Source of the DNA: Cytospora piceicola
Lineage: Eukaryota > Ascomycota > Sordariomycetes > Diaporthales > Cytosporaceae
Direction: 5' to 3'
Length of the DNA stretch: 64,000 nt
NCBI GenBank assembly: GCA_023375675.1
Contig: JALQBC010000032.1
Location: 434,001-498,000, forward strand
Below are positions 59,320 to 64,000 of the stretch, in pieces (within the stretch, counting starts at the first letter, position 1; each line of letters starts with the position of its first letter). A model generated the notes under the pieces. The model was not told where the DNA came from, did not search any database, and saw only the letters and a list, made by a program, of their open reading frames with translations. The position numbers and the translations under genes are program-made.

Positions 59320-60231
59320 CTGTGTTGGTCTCGTGTCAGCTGGGCCGCACCTCACACTCGTATGGTGGAGGTCGATTTCTTATTGATGAGCACAGGTGGC
59401 CAGCGTGTAAGAGGATAACTATGAGATTTTGAAAAGCGGGATGTAAGACTGGCTGAATTGGTTACAGGAAGTCGAAGGTTGATAATGTGTCGTTGAACTT
59501 GTAACTAGTGTCCACGCTCCTAATACAATCGTGATGTTTGCACGCGTTCAATGTTATATGTGTAACTTGAGGCCCTCTCAATCAAACTATAAAGAGACGC
59601 GTTGGAGATAGCAGGTACATAGGCCTAGACCGCGTCCGGCGTTGTGTGTCGGCTTAGATCCAGGTCAGTTCTTTCATGCGAATTAGATCGCTTATCAAAC
59701 CCGACAAAGAAAGGCACAGACGCCGAAAGCACTTGCTCAAGCATCACGAAAACCTGCAAGAATACGTTAAAAGGGAGCCATACCAGCCGGGGGCTTGTCC
59801 GTTTGTACTGCGACAACTTCTGTACGAGGAGACTTTATTAACCCAGCCTCGAGACCCACGAAGCTCATACACAAAGTGCATATCCATAAGAGTACTGAGA
59901 AGCAGTACAGAACCAGGCCACTGGTCGGTACAGTTTAAAATTAAAATCTATTACCCCGGGGACCTGTAGGTAAGTAGGCCCCCGACAGGCCGTCAAGGAG
60001 GGCCGAGGTGGTCCACGCAAGTATGGAGAGGTTCATAAGTAGGTCGAACGTCACACGTGTCGCCTTACACAATACATGGCCATTATCAAGATTTGTGGTT
60101 CGTGAAACTAGGATACGGAGCCGCGAACTAGCGCTCATGTTTCGGCTACCTGGTAGTGAACAACGTGTTTAGGGATACAAGGTTAGAAGTATCGAGGAAT
60201 AAGCAATGAAATATTGAGCGAGGGCTGCCTC
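59320..60231. other. Intergenic (0.9 kb)
   Basis: Promoter of the VOC-type gene and 3' region of the second NLR gene. No other gene supported. Confidence 0.5.
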
Positions 60232-63200
60232 TTATGCTGAATCACCATTCGTAGAATTCGAGCTCCAGGACCCCTCGCCCCCCATCTCCACATGCCCTGA
60301 ATCTTCATAATACCAGGTTTCAACTTTCAACAACTTGGTGAAGGGTGTCCGGTGGTATATGGCAACCTCATCTGCAGGTTCTTGTGTGAGCGGAGAACCG
60401 ACCTCCAGTGCCGCTAATATTTCCTCGAAGGTGAGATCCCTACCCTGGAAGGTTGCCTTGCCGTAGACTTGGGAAATGGCCGCATGCGCCCGACTGGAGC
60501 TGGTTACTGGTTCATAAGCTCCACTGAAGATACATTTATACCGTGAAGGACTGAGAAATTTCATCTTGAGGTCCAAAACGCCTCCGGGAGGGACTAGGTG
60601 ATCAAAATGGTCGAGTCCCATCTTCACAATCGTGTCACGTATGGCACGTTGAATCCCCGACCGGTGAACTACATGAAGGTATGGTAACAGCGCCGAAAGG
60701 GCGTTCACTGCATTGAGCTGGCCAGTGGAGCAGGCTAAAAAAAAGACGTTGTGAAGCCGTTCCCATTTGCCACCGTCGACAGGGTTGGTGAACTCGAGGT
60801 ATCCAAGCATTCTGAGTAATGAGCCTGCAAATGAGAATGGGCGCTCGAATAAATTTAGAATGATCGTAGTCCCGGAGCCCGGCAAAATTTCATGCTCTTG
60901 GTGTGGTGAACGCAATACTTCCATGAGAGGGAAGCAATGATTGACTGCGTCGGCAAGAAGCGCTTTACCTTCTTTCTGGTGCACCAAATGTTGCAGCTCG
61001 AACTCCAAAGTCTTCAAGATGAAGCACAAGACCGGTCGACTTTCCATGTAATTGCAAAACATGGAATAGTCATCGTCTGTGTTTGCTGGACTTGAAAGAA
61101 GCAGAGGCGTCAACGGGGGGAGAGTCTGTCGCATATATGTGCGCCTATCCTCCCGGACCGCCATTTCTGCCTCAGCCGAGGAGAAACCAAGTTCCAAAGA
61201 GTTTCGATCTTGCTGGAGAAATGTTCTCACTGTTTCGTGGGCGAGTTGCACTGTATCCCAGCAAGTGGTCTCTCGCTCCTCAAAGTGTTCGCCGCGGGGC
61301 AGGATGGGAATGATTTCGACGAAGGGGCCGCAGAGTCTCTCGAGCTCTCCTCTGAAAGATGACCACCCGGTAAATCCTACAAATACCATGGGCTTTGCAT
61401 TGATCTCAGGGTTCTCGAAATCGTAGGAAATTACCTCTAGCAAGTCCTGCAACTGCATTCTGTACTTGGTGGAGACAGAAACCCACATGAGGACTCGACG
61501 AGCTCTTTTGAGGTTGTTCGGGCTTTTTTCAAAGAGTTGCAACAGGTCGGAAGTGATTCGCGAGTACAGCTCCATCATCTCGACAGGGAGGCTCTTCAGG
61601 TGCTCCGTGAGTGATTGACTATCACAAAAGGGTTCCTCTTGGCATCGCCGCTGCAAAATATCCAGCACAGTGATGACCCAAAGAACAACCCCCTTGGCAT
61701 TCGCTCTCAGATAATTGTCTATTTCGGAGAGCAGTGACTTCTTTTCAGACACAGCGTTCCTAAAATATTCGTCCTGCATACTGTCACTCCTTGTTACAGC
61801 GGAAGCCGACAGGCGGCGTCTTTTTGATGGACTGCTATGCGGTAGTAATTCGCTGTCAGAATCGTCTCGGTCTAGTCGCAATGCCAAAATTTCCACGCCC
61901 TTGTCGATCAGGTATTCGATGTCGGGACGGTTGACCTCGTGCATGGAAATGGAGCGATGATGCTTGAGTGCCCTCTTGATATCATCAGACGGTCGGCTCA
62001 AAAAAGTGATTCGCAGAGGCATTCCGGTGGATGTCAAATTAGTCAAGAACTTGAGAGCATCCCTTCGAGAGCAGTCCATTTCGGAGTGTTCAACGTTGCT
62101 TTCGTCCAAGCCATCAACAATACACAGAGCTGACACCGGTCTGCTTTGAAAACCTTGGAAAATAGCTGATATGGCCTTTTGTAAGTTGATGATCGACCAA
62201 TGGGTCGAGGAAACATCGCCTCGACTGCTCAAGAGAGACCTATATATCTCCTTGATGAACGAGAATACAGTAGCATCCTGCGATAAGAGCTGACTTAAGA
62301 TCGCTAGGAACATTTGTCGATGTAGGACAAGGTTATCTCTAGCACTGTAAAACCACGAGAGAACCAAAACTTGCGTTGAACTGGACCTTTCGAGAAATCT
62401 GGTTTGCATGGTTTTTGCAAGGACGGATTTTCCGCTGCCGGGTTTGCCACAAATCCAGATGACAGATGATGGTCTACTCTTCCAGGAAAGATAGGAAGGG
62501 TTGTCCCAAACCCAGTGGTTGGTACCGACCGTTGCAGAGGCGATTCGGTCCTGGCGAACCGTCATATTTTCGAACTGGAGGCTCGCGAGACATTCTGCTC
62601 AGCCTGGTAAGACAGCGAAATTATTGTGCGTGCAGGGTGTCAATACTTACCAAGGTATTCTGTATGACCTTTGATGACCGTACAATGTCGAGCAACCTGA
62701 GGCATCTTGCCAGGGTCCTGGCCTATGGCAACTACTCTTAGTCGGTCGACATTGAAACCAGGGGATCCTCCAAACAGCCTGGCGAGTAGCTTTTCTATTT
62801 CTATTGCCGCATCCTTATGTAACGAATCCACGTCGTGAATGATAATCGTCCACCCTTTCTGAGGATCTCCCTTCAGAAGCTCTGCAAAGGCGCGGCTCAC
62901 CCGCATGCCCATGTTTTGGGTTGCCCCAGATTTGTGGTGGAACAAACCGCTTTCCACAACAAATGGGGAGAACTCGATGTAGTCGTGTTGGCAATGGAGA
63001 GCATATGTTTGTTGTAGGACGGAGAACAGTAACGAAATGGCATGTTTTGAGCATCCCAAGGCCTTCAGTTGTTGCAGTTCCGACAGTGACGGGTGGTTGT
63101 TGGTGACATGTATGAGGAACACGTCCTCTTCCTGAAGTAATAGCTGGCCTAGAGCATTGGCTGTCGGCGGCGCATTGTCGGTTTGGCACCAAATGATCGA

Positions 63201-64000
63201 TTTCTGTTTGCTTATGTCTGTCCGATCGCCGCTCCAGATCCGATAGCCAGAAGTGGACAACAGCCAGTCAAGGATATCTTCGGAAGGAGGATCCAGGAAG
63301 GTTTCGTTCAGTCCGTCTTTCCACATGGACATGTCTTCATCAAATCGACTCGTAATCTGGAGAGCTTCTAGAATACTTATCAGCTACATACACATAACTT
63401 GCGTCAGGTGGATAACTCAGCCCCCCTAATATTGTTATCGCTTCAACAAGAAAACCTGGGCTGAAGAGTCTCTGCGACAAAAGAAGAACAACTGAAACAG
63501 TGAGCGTTATTCCAGCAAAGACTCACTTTGGTAAGGTAAGACTGACTTTCCCATCTCAAGTGCTTCTAGTCTTTGCTCAAGGGCTGCGCTCTTCAGCGCC
63601 TCTTCGTATACCCAGCACATATTACTGTTCACCAACTCGTAGACATCACGGTCCTCCTGTATGTCAAGATTGAATCTGCACATATTACTGTGACTGGCTT
63701 CCAAACCGATGATGTTTTCGCGGTGTCCCGGGAGGCCAAAGGTTGCAGATTCCTTTGTGACAATCTGGAATACGATACGTGGTCAGCGAGCGGTCTTCGC
63801 TTTCGCTTCAATTAACGGGTTGGGTGAGAAGCAGATTGGGATGGGAGGAAGGTGAGAGTAAGCCAGAAATAAGGCAAGCATACTGTGCCTTTCTTCTCCC
63901 AAAAGGACACAATGTTGTAGTTCTCCAGTTGATGTCTGAATGCCTCCTTCAGGAAGCCACTAAAGAGAGAACCTGGTCGAAGCGCTTCCATGATAGACTC
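60232..64000 (-). CDS. NLR/STAND protein: hydrolase-type N-terminus and NACHT (5' partial)
   Basis: The gene runs off the right edge. Exons seen: 64000-63884 (partial), 63764-63527, 63367-62651 and 62594-60232, all joining in phase. The N-terminal part (YNIVSFWEKKGT, then IVTKESATFGLPG and ASHSNMCRF) matches the C-terminal end of the DUF676/PGAP1-like alpha/beta-hydrolase domain common at fungal NLR N-termini. A linker follows, then the NACHT core with Walker A GKPGSGKS, Walker B LCIVDGLDE, and HFEERETTCWDTVQLAHETVRTF in the helical part. The C-terminal 250 residues show no obvious repeat. Such proteins are sensors in fungal non-self recognition or cell death (family knowledge). The stop is at 60232-60234. 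Confidence 0.87.

Noticed and set aside
1..64000. CRISPR array, bacterial operon or secondary-metabolite cluster
   Set aside because: No spaced identical repeats, spliced eukaryotic genes throughout, and no PKS, NRPS or terpene synthase motif.

Overview
The window looks like nuclear DNA of a filamentous ascomycete (Pezizomycotina, most likely Sordariomycetes). Supporting signs are introns of about 45-110 bases with CTAAC/CTGAC-type branch sites, two NACHT-type STAND receptors of fungal architecture, a rhodopsin-like fungal membrane protein, a fungal G1 cyclin, GH43 and CHID1-like GH18 genes, and no operons. The species call is inference. Exon boundaries were worked out by eye from GT/AG sites, branch sites and reading phase; where I give exons, the phases close without a stop.

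Layout. 1-3.2 kb: a complete NLR-like gene on the minus strand (helical N-terminus, NACHT NTPase, ankyrin-like C-terminus). 3.9-4.35 kb: a probable gene relic. 4.95-6.2 kb: an F-box/2EXR-like gene whose coding frame switches without a splice site. 6.2-10.4 kb and 11.7-28.5 kb: almost no recognisable coding sequence, and between them a single gene, a CLN-type G1 cyclin. 28.5-33.65 kb: one very large gene of unknown function with two families of in-frame tandem repeats and an assembly gap (98 N) inside one of them. 34.9-36.5 kb: Dal5-like MFS transporter. 37.1-37.8 kb: small N-myristoylation-type protein with a helix-turn-helix-like C-terminus. 38.3-39.4 kb: SDR with a mitochondrial-type presequence. 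40.9-42.96 kb (minus) and 43.45-44.8 kb (plus): a divergent pair, GH43 glycosidase and CHID1-like GH18 protein. 45.6-47.75 kb: a seven-exon vacuolar-type (VBA/Fnx) MFS transporter. 48.5-49.45 kb: a candidate micro-exon gene with exons of 18-36 bases. 50.2-51.1 kb: orphan 297-residue ORF. 52.4-53.7 kb: rhodopsin-like seven-helix membrane protein. 55.5-56.5 kb: second SDR. 58.1-59.3 kb: VOC/glyoxalase-like protein with a long low-complexity N-terminus. 60.2 kb to the window end: a second NLR (hydrolase-type N-terminus, NACHT), whose start lies beyond the window.

How genes relate. The genes are mostly unlinked single units. Two NLR-type genes bracket the window, GH43 and CHID1-like genes share a 489-base promoter region, and two transporters suggest nutrient handling (allantoate/nicotinate-type anions; vacuolar basic amino acids). 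I see no biosynthetic cluster. The most unusual items are the micro-exon array at 48.5-49.45 kb, the repeat-bearing giant orphan protein, and the 22-kb near-empty block around the cyclin.
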